From: Clostridia bacterium
GTDB lineage: Bacteria; Bacillota; Clostridia; Oscillospirales; Acutalibacteraceae
DNA: 64,000 nucleotides
Direction: 5' to 3'
NCBI GenBank assembly: GCA_017409265.1
Contig: JAFQSY010000032.1
Span: 33,593 to 97,592, forward strand
The notes under the pieces: model-generated
Databases searched by the model: none
Told to the model about the DNA's origin: nothing
The model's input: only the letters and a program-made list of their open reading frames with translations
Shown here: piece by piece, positions 43,529 to 52,784 of the stretch
Layout: every line of letters starts with the position of its first letter
Numbering within the stretch: the first letter of the stretch is position 1
Made by a program: the position numbers and the translations under genes

Positions 43529-44819
43529 TCAAACCGTCATCTGCAATTGAAACGCCCTGCGGCTCATAGCTTTCAACTCTGTCAAAAAGCGCACGACTAT
43601 CCTCTCCGGTGAGAAGCCTTGTTTCGCAGTTTTCCTGCTTGAGCGGCATAATTCTGATATTCAAATCTGCATCTGCGGAAATTTCAAGAGTAATAACGCA
43701 GGAATCAAGCGTTTTGCTGTTAAACCAGAAGTTGCCTACGCTGTAAACAATCGGCTTACCGTTATAAAATTCCATTCCCTGAAGACAATGGGTGTGTCCG
43801 CCGATAACGGCATCAACACCTGCATCAATATATTCTCTTGCGAGCTTTTTCTGCTGTTCATCAAGAACGGTTGTGTTTTCCGTTCCCCAATGGACGTAGG
43901 CAACAAGAATATCACATTCCGCATCGGCTTTCTTAACAGTATCAACAAATGCGGCACTGTCGTAGGTTCCCATAACGCCGTGGCTTTCAGCCGTTGCGAC
44001 GGGATTGAAAGAGGTTGTTTTTTCAGCACAGCTTGCACCAACAATGCCGACTTTTATTCCGTTGACAATAAAATAATAAGGCTTTGATGCTTCATCAAGG
44101 TTTGCACCTGCACCGATATAAGGCATGCCTGCCTTCTTGAGGTTATCAATCGTATCAAAAAATCCAACTTCACCATAATCATAGATATGATTATTCGCAA
44201 GCGACACAATATCAGCTCCCAAATCCTTCAAAAGCTGAATTTTATCGGGCTCAACCTGAAAAGTCCAGGTCTTTCCGTGCAGGGGCTCTCCCCTTTCGCC
44301 GATTGTAAATTCATTATTTATAAGAAATACATCACAGGCATTGAGATAATCAACCACCGATTTATCAATGCAGTTGAGCACTCCACCCATTTCATTCGCA
44401 TGCACCATGGGTCGGAAGTCCTTATCAAAAAGAATGTCACCAACAAACGCAACGCTGAATTTATCCTTGCCGTTATTTCCGCAATCCCTGATATTATCGG
44501 CATTGAGAGCACCCGAGAGCATGTCTTTAATTACGTAATATGAATATCCCGTCAGCGAAAGCCATGTTTTTTCGGTGTAAGCGCCCGAATCAGCGGCAAA
44601 AACGAGCTTTTGAGCGGTGTTTTCGCCGAGATTTTCAAGGAATACGGATGTCACATCCAATCCCGAGGCAGCGGAAAGCTTTGATGCCGCCAAAGCATAG
44701 TCAAAGCTTTGCTGCGTTGTTGCAACGGGTATAATTTCGGGCTTTGACTCAAACCTGCATGAGCAAAGACTGAATACTAATAACGTAATAATTAATATTT
44801 TAGAGAAAGTTCTTTTCAA
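43512..44819 (-). CDS. CapA-like lipoprotein (calcineurin-like fold)
   Basis: The 435-residue protein has a lipobox SLCSC (Cys about 21), then a CapA/PgsA-type metallophosphatase fold: FVGDILFDK, LINNEFTIGERG, SLANNHIYDYGE, VHWGTEN and GGHTHCLQG, with metal-binding Asp, Asn and His residues intact. CapA proteins act in poly-gamma-glutamate export in Bacillus, but most clostridial homologues have no capBC neighbours, as here, and their role is unknown. The start is TTG 44819, directly abutting the stop of the Cys-rich gene; GAAGGTG lies 11 bases upstream. Confidence 0.87.
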   Translation of the reverse strand: MKRTFSKILIITLLVFSLCSCRFESKPEIIPVATTQQSFDYALAASKLSAASGLDVTSVFLENLGENTAQKLVFAADSGAYTEKTWLSLTGYSYYVIKDMLSGALNADNIRDCGNNGKDKFSVAFVGDILFDKDFRPMVHANEMGGVLNCIDKSVVDYLNACDVFLINNEFTIGERGEPLHGKTWTFQVEPDKIQLLKDLGADIVSLANNHIYDYGEVGFFDTIDNLKKAGMPYIGAGANLDEASKPYYFIVNGIKVGIVGASCAEKTTSFNPVATAESHGVMGTYDSAAFVDTVKKADAECDILVAYVHWGTENTTVLDEQQKKLAREYIDAGVDAVIGGHTHCLQGMEFYNGKPIVYSVGNFWFNSKTLDSCVITLEISADADLNIRIMPLKQENCETRLLTGEDSRALFDRVESYEPQGVSIADDGLITPVQ

Positions 44820-45338
44820 TTAAAAAACACCTTCTAATTTGCTTTTGAGTTCTATAATCTCGGCTATCTCTTCGCTGACAGCCTTCATATATTCAAGCAT
44901 CTTTTCGTCACGCACAAGATATAAAGCGGCTTTTCTGACTTCTTTGATAAAAGAGCGGTCAAGTGGCTTTTTTTCTTTTGCAAGAGGACACATTGTTGCT
45001 CTCGGATCATAAACAACCTCAATTTTTACGTTGCCGTCACTCTCTGTAACAAGCGGAAAAAGCGGAAAAATGCGGCATGCAAGAGGTCTTTCCTCACGAT
45101 TACACTCTCCGGAGCATATCACCATGGGATAACCGTAATTCCCCTCGGTTTCGCATACCTCAAAGCCCTCTTTATCCGCAAAAAGCTCTTCTTCTCCAGG
45201 GTAAAGCCACATGCCTTGACAGTCACCACGACAGCAAAGGCCGTCGCAGAGTCTGCCGCAATTATAGAATCCGAGCGGTGTTTTATGATAAAGACGCTCA
45301 TACGCTTCACGCAGAGCGGGATTTTTTATTTCATTCAT
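44820..45338 (-). CDS. Cys-rich CxxCxxxCC (YkgJ-like) protein
   Basis: The 172-residue protein has a cysteine cluster near 26-38 (CGRLCDGLCCRGDC) and a second one, CSGECNREERPLACRIFPLFP, near 74-94; the RPxxCRxFP pattern matches the YkgJ/CxxCxxCC family, presumed zinc or iron-sulfur binding. The function is unknown. It overlaps the GH84 gene by four bases and abuts the CapA-like gene, so it is translated from the same message. Confidence 0.78.
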   Translation of the reverse strand: MNEIKNPALREAYERLYHKTPLGFYNCGRLCDGLCCRGDCQGMWLYPGEEELFADKEGFEVCETEGNYGYPMVICSGECNREERPLACRIFPLFPLVTESDGNVKIEVVYDPRATMCPLAKEKKPLDRSFIKEVRKAALYLVRDEKMLEYMKAVSEEIAEIIELKSKLEGVF

Positions 45339-46999
45339 AATGTCTGCATCCTTTCCGCAAATGCCCGAAGCGAAAAATCACATAAGGTTTTGGGATGATT
45401 GAGATAATCACGGAGAATTTTCTTCGCATTTTCTCTGTTTTCATCGGAATTATCCCCGAGAAGAGAAAGCGAGGACTTTATAACATCAAGCGCCATAAAC
45501 TGTTTTTCAGCCCATGGATAAAGCTCTGAAATCATAGGATTTTCAAGGACTTTGAGAGTTTCACAGCAACGTTCAAGCTTTTCGGTATATTCTGCCATAA
45601 TTCCGAATGCACCCATCATATCGCCTGAAAAAAGCTTTTGCTGCGCATCATTGAGTGCAGCATTCATCATAGGCGAATTTTCAACCTTAAGACATGAGGT
45701 CAGAAGATTATCAAAAAAGGGCATAAGTGTATCCTTATGTTCTCCTAAAACAATTTCGCATGCTTTCTGCCATGAATCAAAGGCTTTGTATGTTTTCGGA
45801 TTCCAAAGATAATCACAAACCGTAAGTAAAGGTATTCGGCTTGACAGACAGTATTCCATTACATTGGAAATAATGCCTTCCGAATAACGGCACAAATCCT
45901 TTTCTCTGCCGTCAACATATCCTATATGCATTTCGTTATACATTTCCGCATCGTTGACCGGGAAATTATCCCAATAAAGCGGCTTATGATTTGTTGCGTT
46001 TTCAAATATGATTGCTTCTTTGACAGTCTGCTCCTGCGAGCAGATATTTTTGCCCGTCCAGAAAAGGCTGACATCCGAGGGGATTCCTCTGCCGAGCTTT
46101 GAAATATAGTATTCTTCACCTGTGCCGTGATAGACAAGCGGACAAACCGTAAGACTGCAATCGACACTTAAATTTTTAAGGAACGCATAAAATTTATTGA
46201 TAATATGCACATGAGCATTGACTGCTTCACCGTCAAAAGCGGCTTTATCTTCTTCAAAATAGAGATTTTCGGGAATATCATCAAGCAGAAGTCCGAAATT
46301 CTTGATTCCGATGTTGTAAAGCTGTTTCGCTTTACAAGCAAGCTTTAAAAAATCGCTATCGTCAGAATATTTCATACTGAGTCCGGGAGCAACACAAAAA
46401 TGAAAATCAACAAATTTTTCCCGACAGAGCTCTGCAATTTCAAAAAGATGTGAGAGCTCTTTTTCGGGGTAAAGAATATCCCATTTGTCGCGGTGATAAG
46501 GGTCATCCTTCGGGGCATAATAATATGTGTTCATTCCGTAAAACGACATTAATTCAAGCATCATTTTGCGGTTTTTGTGGCTCCAGGGTTTTCCGTAAAA
46601 CCCTTCTATATAGCCCCTTTTAGCGAACAGAGGATAATCCTCAACCGTGCCGACCGGGAATTTCCCGCCCCTGCACATTGAGGCTATTCTGTTAATCGCT
46701 CTGAAAAGAGATTTCTTGCAGGATACGGTGACTGTAAGTTTGAAATCGTCGCCGCATTTTTCACCCGAAATGAAAAACTTTTCATCGGTAAGACGGTATA
46801 TCTCTTCAATATATTCCGTTTTTTGTGTGTTCTCTTTAATTGTATTCACGTAAAGTGTCTCACCTTTACAGTTTCGAGTGCGAAAGCCTTGCATAATTCC
46901 ATTTGCAAACTCGCTTTCATAGCCCTCAAAAACAAATCTTTGTGGTGAAAACTCAATCCATTCTGTTATATTTGATTTTTGAAATGCAGGATAAATCAT
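45335..46999 (-). CDS. Beta-N-acetylhexosaminidase, glycoside hydrolase family 84
   Basis: The 554-residue enzyme removes beta-linked GlcNAc by substrate-assisted catalysis. RGYIEGFYGKPWS near 128-140, NTYYYAPKDDPYHR near 157-170 and the catalytic Asp pair LLDDIP (Asp240-Asp241) define GH84. The secreted versions of clostridia are larger multidomain enzymes; this one has no signal peptide and is cytoplasmic. A helical C-terminal domain follows from about 420. It overlaps both neighbours by four bases. With nagA it points to use of GlcNAc-containing oligosaccharides. Confidence 0.93.
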   Translation of the reverse strand: MIYPAFQKSNITEWIEFSPQRFVFEGYESEFANGIMQGFRTRNCKGETLYVNTIKENTQKTEYIEEIYRLTDEKFFISGEKCGDDFKLTVTVSCKKSLFRAINRIASMCRGGKFPVGTVEDYPLFAKRGYIEGFYGKPWSHKNRKMMLELMSFYGMNTYYYAPKDDPYHRDKWDILYPEKELSHLFEIAELCREKFVDFHFCVAPGLSMKYSDDSDFLKLACKAKQLYNIGIKNFGLLLDDIPENLYFEEDKAAFDGEAVNAHVHIINKFYAFLKNLSVDCSLTVCPLVYHGTGEEYYISKLGRGIPSDVSLFWTGKNICSQEQTVKEAIIFENATNHKPLYWDNFPVNDAEMYNEMHIGYVDGREKDLCRYSEGIISNVMEYCLSSRIPLLTVCDYLWNPKTYKAFDSWQKACEIVLGEHKDTLMPFFDNLLTSCLKVENSPMMNAALNDAQQKLFSGDMMGAFGIMAEYTEKLERCCETLKVLENPMISELYPWAEKQFMALDVIKSSLSLLGDNSDENRENAKKILRDYLNHPKTLCDFSLRAFAERMQTL

Positions 47000-47733
47000 A
47001 ATGCTTTAATCTCCCCGCTGTATTTTTTTATATATGCTTCGTTTATTTCATCTCCGCCGTCAACATTACTGCTTGAGAATACCTCGGGCTGATATCCATC
47101 CTCAACCATAAGCTCAACCGCCCTTGCCTCAATTGCATTAAGAATTGCAGCGCCTGCTGCAGTTGAGGTCGGAGCAACATTTCTGCCGATTTTCTCGATT
47201 GTCATTGACGCATCACCTATGCAGCCACAGTTATCAATAACAATTTCGCCCGCTTCATAAAGCTTCTTTCCGCTTGAATGCCTGGATTTGCCCTGCATTG
47301 TGTGCTGCATATTGGTTATGACAACGGTTTTTACACCTTTTTCTTTGGCAATGAGCGCGAGGTCAATTGCGACACCGTTTCTGCCTGAATTTGAAAAAAG
47401 GAAAAGAATATCCTTTTCGTTTATATTGTTGAAATCAAAAATTATTTCTCCGTAGCCCTCAAGTCTTTCAAGAGCGGTGCTTTTTGATGCGCTTTCGTGG
47501 AGCATAAGCCCCGATTCAAGAATGGGATTAACGTTTACAAGCCCGCCTGCACGGTAAAATATCTCTTCTGCGAGCATATGCGAATGACCCGTGCCGAAAG
47601 CATGGACTCTTCCGCCATTTTCAAGCGAGTCTGCAACTGCTCTTGCGGCTTTTTCTATATTTTCAATTTGCTCCGTCATGATGCGGCTCATAATCTTCTG
47701 TATATTTTCAAAATACTCAACTGCTTTTGACAT
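46996..47733 (-). CDS. SIS-domain sugar-phosphate-binding protein (UPF0309-like)
   Basis: The 245-residue protein contains a SIS fold with HAFGTGHSHMLAEEIFYRAGG near 43-63 and LFSNSGRNGVAIDLAL near 110-125. The whole matches the UPF0309 type of SIS proteins, related to MurQ and phosphoheptose isomerase; the catalytic role is not established. As first gene of the GH84 operon it may act on a hexosamine phosphate. It is driven by the promoter at 47761-47789. Confidence 0.88.
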   Translation of the reverse strand: MSKAVEYFENIQKIMSRIMTEQIENIEKAARAVADSLENGGRVHAFGTGHSHMLAEEIFYRAGGLVNVNPILESGLMLHESASKSTALERLEGYGEIIFDFNNINEKDILFLFSNSGRNGVAIDLALIAKEKGVKTVVITNMQHTMQGKSRHSSGKKLYEAGEIVIDNCGCIGDASMTIEKIGRNVAPTSTAAGAAILNAIEARAVELMVEDGYQPEVFSSSNVDGGDEINEAYIKKYSGEIKAL

Positions 47734-47760
47734 AATACCCCTCCGAAAGCTTTTTATATC

Positions 47761-47789
47761 ATTCTAATATCTTCGCATTAAAATATCAA
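47761..47789 (-). promoter_or_regulatory. Sigma-A promoter of the SIS-GH84 operon
   Basis: On the minus strand TTGATA (47784-47789), 17 bases, TAGAAT (47761-47766). Confidence 0.6.
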
Positions 47790-47806
47790 GTTTTTTCTAA
47801 AATTAC

Positions 47807-47835
47807 TTTATTTTTAGTATTTCCTATGTTATACT
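47807..47835 (+). promoter_or_regulatory. Sigma-A promoter of the malQ operon
   Basis: TTTATT (47807-47812), 17 bases, TATACT (47830-47835), divergent from the SIS promoter. The -35 box is weak. Confidence 0.5.
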
Positions 47836-47865
47836 GAAATCAATTTATATTGAAAGGTGTTTCCC

Positions 47866-49299
47866 ATGAAAAGACAAAGCGGCATTCTGATGCACATTTC
47901 TTCCCTTTACGGCAATTATTCAATCGGCAATTTCGGAAAGAATGCGCTCGAATTTATAGATTTTCTTAAAGAAAACGGTTTTTCCGTATGGCAGGTACTG
48001 CCCTTTACAGTTACCGACGAATACAATTCTCCCTATAAATCCTTCTCGGCATTCGGCGGAAATCCTTACTTCATCGACCCCGAAAAGCTTTTTGATGACG
48101 GGCTGATTTCAAAGGATGACCTTGAAGGCTGCAAACAGAAAACTCCCTATTCAGCCGAATATGAAAGACTTTCGCAGGAAAGAATCCCTCTGTTGAGAAA
48201 AGCATATAAAAACCTTGAAAGCACCGATGATATTGACGGATTTATTGAAAAGCACCCGAGAATAGAGGCATTCTGCCGATTCATGACTCTGCGTGAGCAA
48301 AACGGACTCAAACCCTGGCAGGAATGGGAATCCGATGAAATAACCGACACCGAAACTCTCGGAATGTGGAAATTCATTCAGTATGAGTTCTTCACGCAAT
48401 GGAAAAAGATTAAGGATTACGCAAACTCAAAGGGCATAAGCATCATCGGCGATATCCCCATCTATGTTTCCGATGACAGCTGCGATGTCTGGGAAAACAG
48501 AAACCTTTTTCAGCTCAACGAAAAAGGTTATCCGTCAAGGGTTGCGGGTGTTCCGCCCGATTATTTTGCAGAAGACGGTCAGCTCTGGGGCAATCCACTC
48601 TACGATTGGGAAGAATTTAAAAAAGACAATTTCGGCTGGTGGAGAGAAAGAATCGACCATGCTCTCGATATGTTTGACGGTGTACGCATTGACCATTTCA
48701 GAGCAATTGAAGCATATTGGTCAGTTGACGCAAAGGAAAAAACCGCAAGAAACGGTGAATGGGTAAAGGGACCCGGCATTGACCTTGTTAATGCAATCAA
48801 GAAAGGACATGAGGACAAACTCATCATTGCCGAGGATTTGGGCGATATAACAGATGAAGTGCGTGCACTTGTTGATGAAAGCGGATTCCCCGGAATGAGA
48901 GTTTTTCAATTCGGTTTCCTTGATGATGGCAACAGTATTCACATGCCGCACAATTATATTAAAAATTCAGTTGCATATTCGGGAACTCACGATAACAACA
49001 CCATTTTCGGCTTTCTTTGGGAAAGCGGCGATGATGTGCGCAGTAGAGCACTTGATTACTGCGGTTTTTCAGGCGGCGACTGGGGCGGAGCATCTCCCCT
49101 TTTCTTAAGGGCAATCTTTGCAAGCGTCAGCGACCTTGCGATAATCCCGATTCAGGACTTTCTTATGTACGGCTCAGACACAAGAATCAATACCCCCGGA
49201 GTTGCAGACGGAAATTGGAGCTACCGTGTAACCAAAGAGCAACTTATGAATGCCGACAGGGACTTTTTTAAATCACTTAACAGAATTTACAAGAGGTAA
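47866..49299 (+). CDS. malQ: 4-alpha-glucanotransferase (amylomaltase), GH77
   Basis: The 477-residue enzyme transfers alpha-1,4-glucan segments between malto-oligosaccharides and releases glucose. RQSGILMHISSL at the start, VRIDHFRAI (nucleophile Asp near 274), IIAEDLGDIT (acid/base Glu near 324) and SGTHDNNT (Asp near 375) are intact. ATG 47866 is preferred to in-frame GTG 47857, which lies in the AAAGGTG ribosome-binding site. It is the first of seven genes with spacers of 0-13 bases. Confidence 0.94.
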   Translation: MKRQSGILMHISSLYGNYSIGNFGKNALEFIDFLKENGFSVWQVLPFTVTDEYNSPYKSFSAFGGNPYFIDPEKLFDDGLISKDDLEGCKQKTPYSAEYERLSQERIPLLRKAYKNLESTDDIDGFIEKHPRIEAFCRFMTLREQNGLKPWQEWESDEITDTETLGMWKFIQYEFFTQWKKIKDYANSKGISIIGDIPIYVSDDSCDVWENRNLFQLNEKGYPSRVAGVPPDYFAEDGQLWGNPLYDWEEFKKDNFGWWRERIDHALDMFDGVRIDHFRAIEAYWSVDAKEKTARNGEWVKGPGIDLVNAIKKGHEDKLIIAEDLGDITDEVRALVDESGFPGMRVFQFGFLDDGNSIHMPHNYIKNSVAYSGTHDNNTIFGFLWESGDDVRSRALDYCGFSGGDWGGASPLFLRAIFASVSDLAIIPIQDFLMYGSDTRINTPGVADGNWSYRVTKEQLMNADRDFFKSLNRIYKR

Positions 49300-49301
49300 A
49301 A

Positions 49302-50567
49302 ATGGAATTAAAAAGATTTTTTGATATAAGCGAGAGAATAAAGCTTTCAAGCGGCATTGCGCTTGAAAAAGCAAAGGCAAAATTTGATGAAATTGATGAT
49401 ATAACGGAATATAACCAGCAAAAGGTGCTTTCCGCATTTATTGAAAACAGAGTAAGTGAAACAGATTTTGCAGGCTCAACGGGTTACGGCTACGGTGATA
49501 CGGGCAGAGAAAAGCTCGACAGAATTTATGCCGACATTTTCGGAGCAGAGGATGCAATAGTGCGTCACAGCTTCACCTGCGGCACTCATACGCTTGCCGT
49601 TGCTCTTTTCGGTATACTTCGTCCGGGTGACACAATGCTCTGCGTTACGGGCACACCCTATGACACGATTCACAGCGTTATCGGTATCAGCGGTAACGGA
49701 ATGGGTTCACTCAAAGATTTCGGTGTGAACTATGCACAGGTTGACCTCGATAAAGACGGCAGACCAAATATGGCGGCTATTGAAAAGGCACTTGAAACGA
49801 ATCCTAAAATGGTTTATATTCAGCGTTCAAGAGGTTACAGTCTTCGCCCGAGTCTTTCGGTTGATGAAATCGGCAAAATAGCGGCACTTGTTCATAAAAA
49901 AAGCGATGCGGTTGTTATGGTTGACAACTGCTACGGCGAATTGGTTGAAAAAATTGAGCCTACCGAGGTCGGCGCAGACCTTATGGCAGGCTCTCTGATA
50001 AAGAATGCAGGCGGCTCAATTGCAAGAACCGGCGGCTACATAGCAGGCAAAAAAGAGCTTGTTGAGCTTTGTGCATACAGAGCAACTACCCCAGGTCTGG
50101 GTAAAGAGGTCGGCTGCACTCTCGGTGAAAACAGAAATATGTTCATGGGTATTTTTCATGCACCTCATGTTGTCGGCGAATCGCTGAAAGCTGCTGTTTT
50201 TGCTGCAGCATTATTCGAAAATCTCGGCTTTAAGGTCACTCCCTCAAGTGACGAAAGCCGCCACGATATTATTCAGGCACTATGCCTCGAAAACTCCGAA
50301 AGATTGGTTGAGTTTTGCAGAGGCATCCAGAGCGGTGCACCCGTTGATTCATACGTAACACCCGAACCGTGGGATATGCCCGGCTACGACAGCAAGGTTA
50401 TCATGGCGGCAGGTGCATTCATTCTCGGCTCATCAATTGAGCTTTCTGCTGATGCTCCTCTGCGTGAGCCCTTTGCGGTATGGATGCAGGGAGGAATCAA
50501 CTTCCATTCGGCAAAAACGGCGATTATGCTTGCAGCCGAAGGTCTTTTAAAGAAAGGGCTGATATAA
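49302..50567 (+). CDS. Methionine gamma-lyase-family PLP enzyme (aluminium-resistance-protein type)
   Basis: The 421-residue fold-type I PLP enzyme matches the family often annotated as cystathionine beta-lyase involved in aluminium resistance (YnbB). GSTGYGYGDTGREKLDRIYA near 59-78, RHSFTCGTHTLA near 88-99, VDNCYGELVE near 208-217 and the PLP-lysine segment GSLIKNAGG near 229-237 are conserved. The activity in this family is poorly defined. It begins two bases after malQ and abuts the next gene. Confidence 0.88.
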   Translation: MELKRFFDISERIKLSSGIALEKAKAKFDEIDDITEYNQQKVLSAFIENRVSETDFAGSTGYGYGDTGREKLDRIYADIFGAEDAIVRHSFTCGTHTLAVALFGILRPGDTMLCVTGTPYDTIHSVIGISGNGMGSLKDFGVNYAQVDLDKDGRPNMAAIEKALETNPKMVYIQRSRGYSLRPSLSVDEIGKIAALVHKKSDAVVMVDNCYGELVEKIEPTEVGADLMAGSLIKNAGGSIARTGGYIAGKKELVELCAYRATTPGLGKEVGCTLGENRNMFMGIFHAPHVVGESLKAAVFAAALFENLGFKVTPSSDESRHDIIQALCLENSERLVEFCRGIQSGAPVDSYVTPEPWDMPGYDSKVIMAAGAFILGSSIELSADAPLREPFAVWMQGGINFHSAKTAIMLAAEGLLKKGLI

Positions 50568-51251
50568 ATGGAGTATAAAGGCATAACCCGTGACGCCCTG
50601 TTTCTGCTTGCAGATAACCGCTTCAGGGATTCAAAGGCATATTATGAAGAACATAAAGAAGAAATTAAAAGCGGAGTCACAATTCCCATGCGCCAGATTG
50701 CAGGTATCATCGGAGAGGAATTGCTTGCAATTGACCCCCTCATGAACACCATCCCAACAAAGATGGTTTCAAGAGTACGACGTGACACACGCTACACCAA
50801 AGATAAAAGTCTTTACCGCGAAAATATGTGGATAATGTTCATGCGTCCGAAGCACGATTGGGTGGGCTATCCCTGCATGTGGTTTGAGGTAACTCCCCGT
50901 GAATATTCACTTGGAGTCGGCTTTTACGGCGATGAACTGGGTCTGCTTGAAACATTCCGAAAAAATCTGCGTGAGAGACCCGAGGAATTTAAAAAAGCCG
51001 CCGATTTGTGCAAGAAAAGCGGTTCGGTCTTCTTTAAAAGACAATACAAAAGACCTTTCCCGGGCTGCCCCGATGGACTTGAAGAATATTACAACGCAAA
51101 AGACGTGGGATTTATCTCGTTTTCAGGCGACCTTGATGACCTGAAGGATGAAAAAATCATTGAAATTATAAGAAGCACTTTTAAAGCATACTCACCGATA
51201 TATAAGTTTCTTTTGAGCGTTTCTGACGAATACTTTTCAAAGGGTGAATGA
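50568..51251 (+). CDS. DUF2461 family protein
   Basis: The 227-residue protein matches the DUF2461/TIGR02453 family: FLLADNRFRDSKAYYEEHK near 12-30, SRVRRDTRYTKDKSLYRENMW near 67-87 and a C-terminal HxxF-like end. The role of the family is unknown; members are widespread in gut bacteria. Its ATG follows directly after the stop of the PLP enzyme. Confidence 0.85.
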   Translation: MEYKGITRDALFLLADNRFRDSKAYYEEHKEEIKSGVTIPMRQIAGIIGEELLAIDPLMNTIPTKMVSRVRRDTRYTKDKSLYRENMWIMFMRPKHDWVGYPCMWFEVTPREYSLGVGFYGDELGLLETFRKNLRERPEEFKKAADLCKKSGSVFFKRQYKRPFPGCPDGLEEYYNAKDVGFISFSGDLDDLKDEKIIEIIRSTFKAYSPIYKFLLSVSDEYFSKGE

Positions 51252-51253
51252 TT

Positions 51254-52771
51254 ATGGACTATTCAAAATTCAAAAGCGGAAGCGATATAAGAGGCTATGC
51301 ACTCGGTGATGAAGCAAATCCGCTTTACATGAGCGATGAAATGATAATGCGCTCGGCAACGGCATTCGCATATTGGCTGAAAGAAAAAACAGGTAAAGAA
51401 AATATTTTTGTTTCCGTCGGTCACGACAGCCGTCTTTCGGCACAGAGAATAAAAAGCGCAGTTATTAAAGCACTCACTTCAAACGGAGTCAAGGTTGCAG
51501 ACTGTGGACTTGCATCAACACCGGCAATGTTTATGACAACGGTTGAAATTAGCTGTGACGGTGCGGTGCAGATAACCGCAAGCCACCATCCGAAGGACAG
51601 AAACGGACTTAAATTCTTTACCCGTGACGGCGGACTTGACGGCTCTGATATTGCCGATATCCTTAAATCAGCAGGTGAACTGCAGAATCCCCTCGGAAAC
51701 GAAAACGGAGAATGCTCCGAATATGACTTCATGGCCCGATATGCCGAAACTCTCCGAAACATGATAATTGACGGCGTTGACGATAAAAATGACCGTGAAC
51801 ATCCGCTTAAAGACATGAAAATCGTTGTTGATGCGGGCAACGGAGTCGGCGGATTCTATGCAAAAAATGTTCTTGCTCCTCTCGGTGCAGATATTTCGGG
51901 CAGTATTTATCTTGAACCTGACGGTAATTTTCCGAATCATGCGCCCAACCCCGAAAATGCACAGGCAATGGACTGCGTTTCAAAGGCAACAGCAGAAGCG
52001 AATGCTGATTTCGGCGTTATTTTTGATACCGATGTTGACAGAGCGGCATGCGTCGGTAAGGGCGGGTTTGAGATTAACCGCAACCGTCTTGTTGCTCTTG
52101 CATCAAAGATTGCACTTACATCGTGTCCCGGCGGCACAATTGTTACCGACAGCGTAACCTCTGACGGTCTTGCGGAATTTATCGCAGAAAACGGCGGCAA
52201 GCATCTTCGCTTCAAGAGAGGCTACCGAAATGTTATTAACAAGCAGATTGAGCTTTGTGAAAGCGGAATAAAATGTCCTCTTGCGATGGAAACCTCGGGT
52301 CACGCCGCATTTGCCGAGAATTACTTTCTTGATGACGGCGCATACCTGATAACAAGGCTTATCATTGAAGCTGCCGCACTTTCAAAGCAGGGCACAAGCC
52401 TTGAAGAGCTTATCGGAAAGCTGCGTGAAGCAAAAGAAGAAAAAGAGCTTCGCTTCAAAATCCTTTGCAACGATTTCCGACCTGAAGGAGAAAAAATTAT
52501 TTCACTTTTTGAAAATATTGCAAAAGCACATGAGGGCTGGAAAGCTTCCGAAGACAACCACGAGGGAATCAGAATAAACGCAGATTCTTCATGCGGCAAC
52601 GGCTGGTTTCTTATCCGTTTAAGTGTTCACGACCCGATCATCGTTCTCAACGCCGAAAGCGATGAGGATGGCGGAATAATGAAGATGTGCAAAGAAATTT
52701 TCAAGGTAATTTCAAGTGCTGATAATATTGATAAGCTCGATATTTCGGCACTTGCGGATTATATAAAATGA
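51254..52771 (+). CDS. Divergent phosphohexomutase (phosphomannomutase/phosphoglucomutase family)
   Basis: The 505-residue protein has the phosphohexomutase loops in altered form: phospho-serine loop TASHHP at 108-113 (Ser110) instead of TASHNP, metal loop DTDVDRA, sugar loop METSGHAAF, and a phosphate loop RLSVHDP instead of RPSGTEP. This pattern belongs to a distinct branch whose substrate is uncertain. ATG 51254 is used because AAAGGG lies 9 bases upstream; ATG 51248 is in frame two codons earlier. A canonical mutase is encoded at 3991, so this copy may be specialised. Confidence 0.87.
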   Translation: MDYSKFKSGSDIRGYALGDEANPLYMSDEMIMRSATAFAYWLKEKTGKENIFVSVGHDSRLSAQRIKSAVIKALTSNGVKVADCGLASTPAMFMTTVEISCDGAVQITASHHPKDRNGLKFFTRDGGLDGSDIADILKSAGELQNPLGNENGECSEYDFMARYAETLRNMIIDGVDDKNDREHPLKDMKIVVDAGNGVGGFYAKNVLAPLGADISGSIYLEPDGNFPNHAPNPENAQAMDCVSKATAEANADFGVIFDTDVDRAACVGKGGFEINRNRLVALASKIALTSCPGGTIVTDSVTSDGLAEFIAENGGKHLRFKRGYRNVINKQIELCESGIKCPLAMETSGHAAFAENYFLDDGAYLITRLIIEAAALSKQGTSLEELIGKLREAKEEKELRFKILCNDFRPEGEKIISLFENIAKAHEGWKASEDNHEGIRINADSSCGNGWFLIRLSVHDPIIVLNAESDEDGGIMKMCKEIFKVISSADNIDKLDISALADYIK

Positions 52772-52784
52772 AGGAGAGATATAA

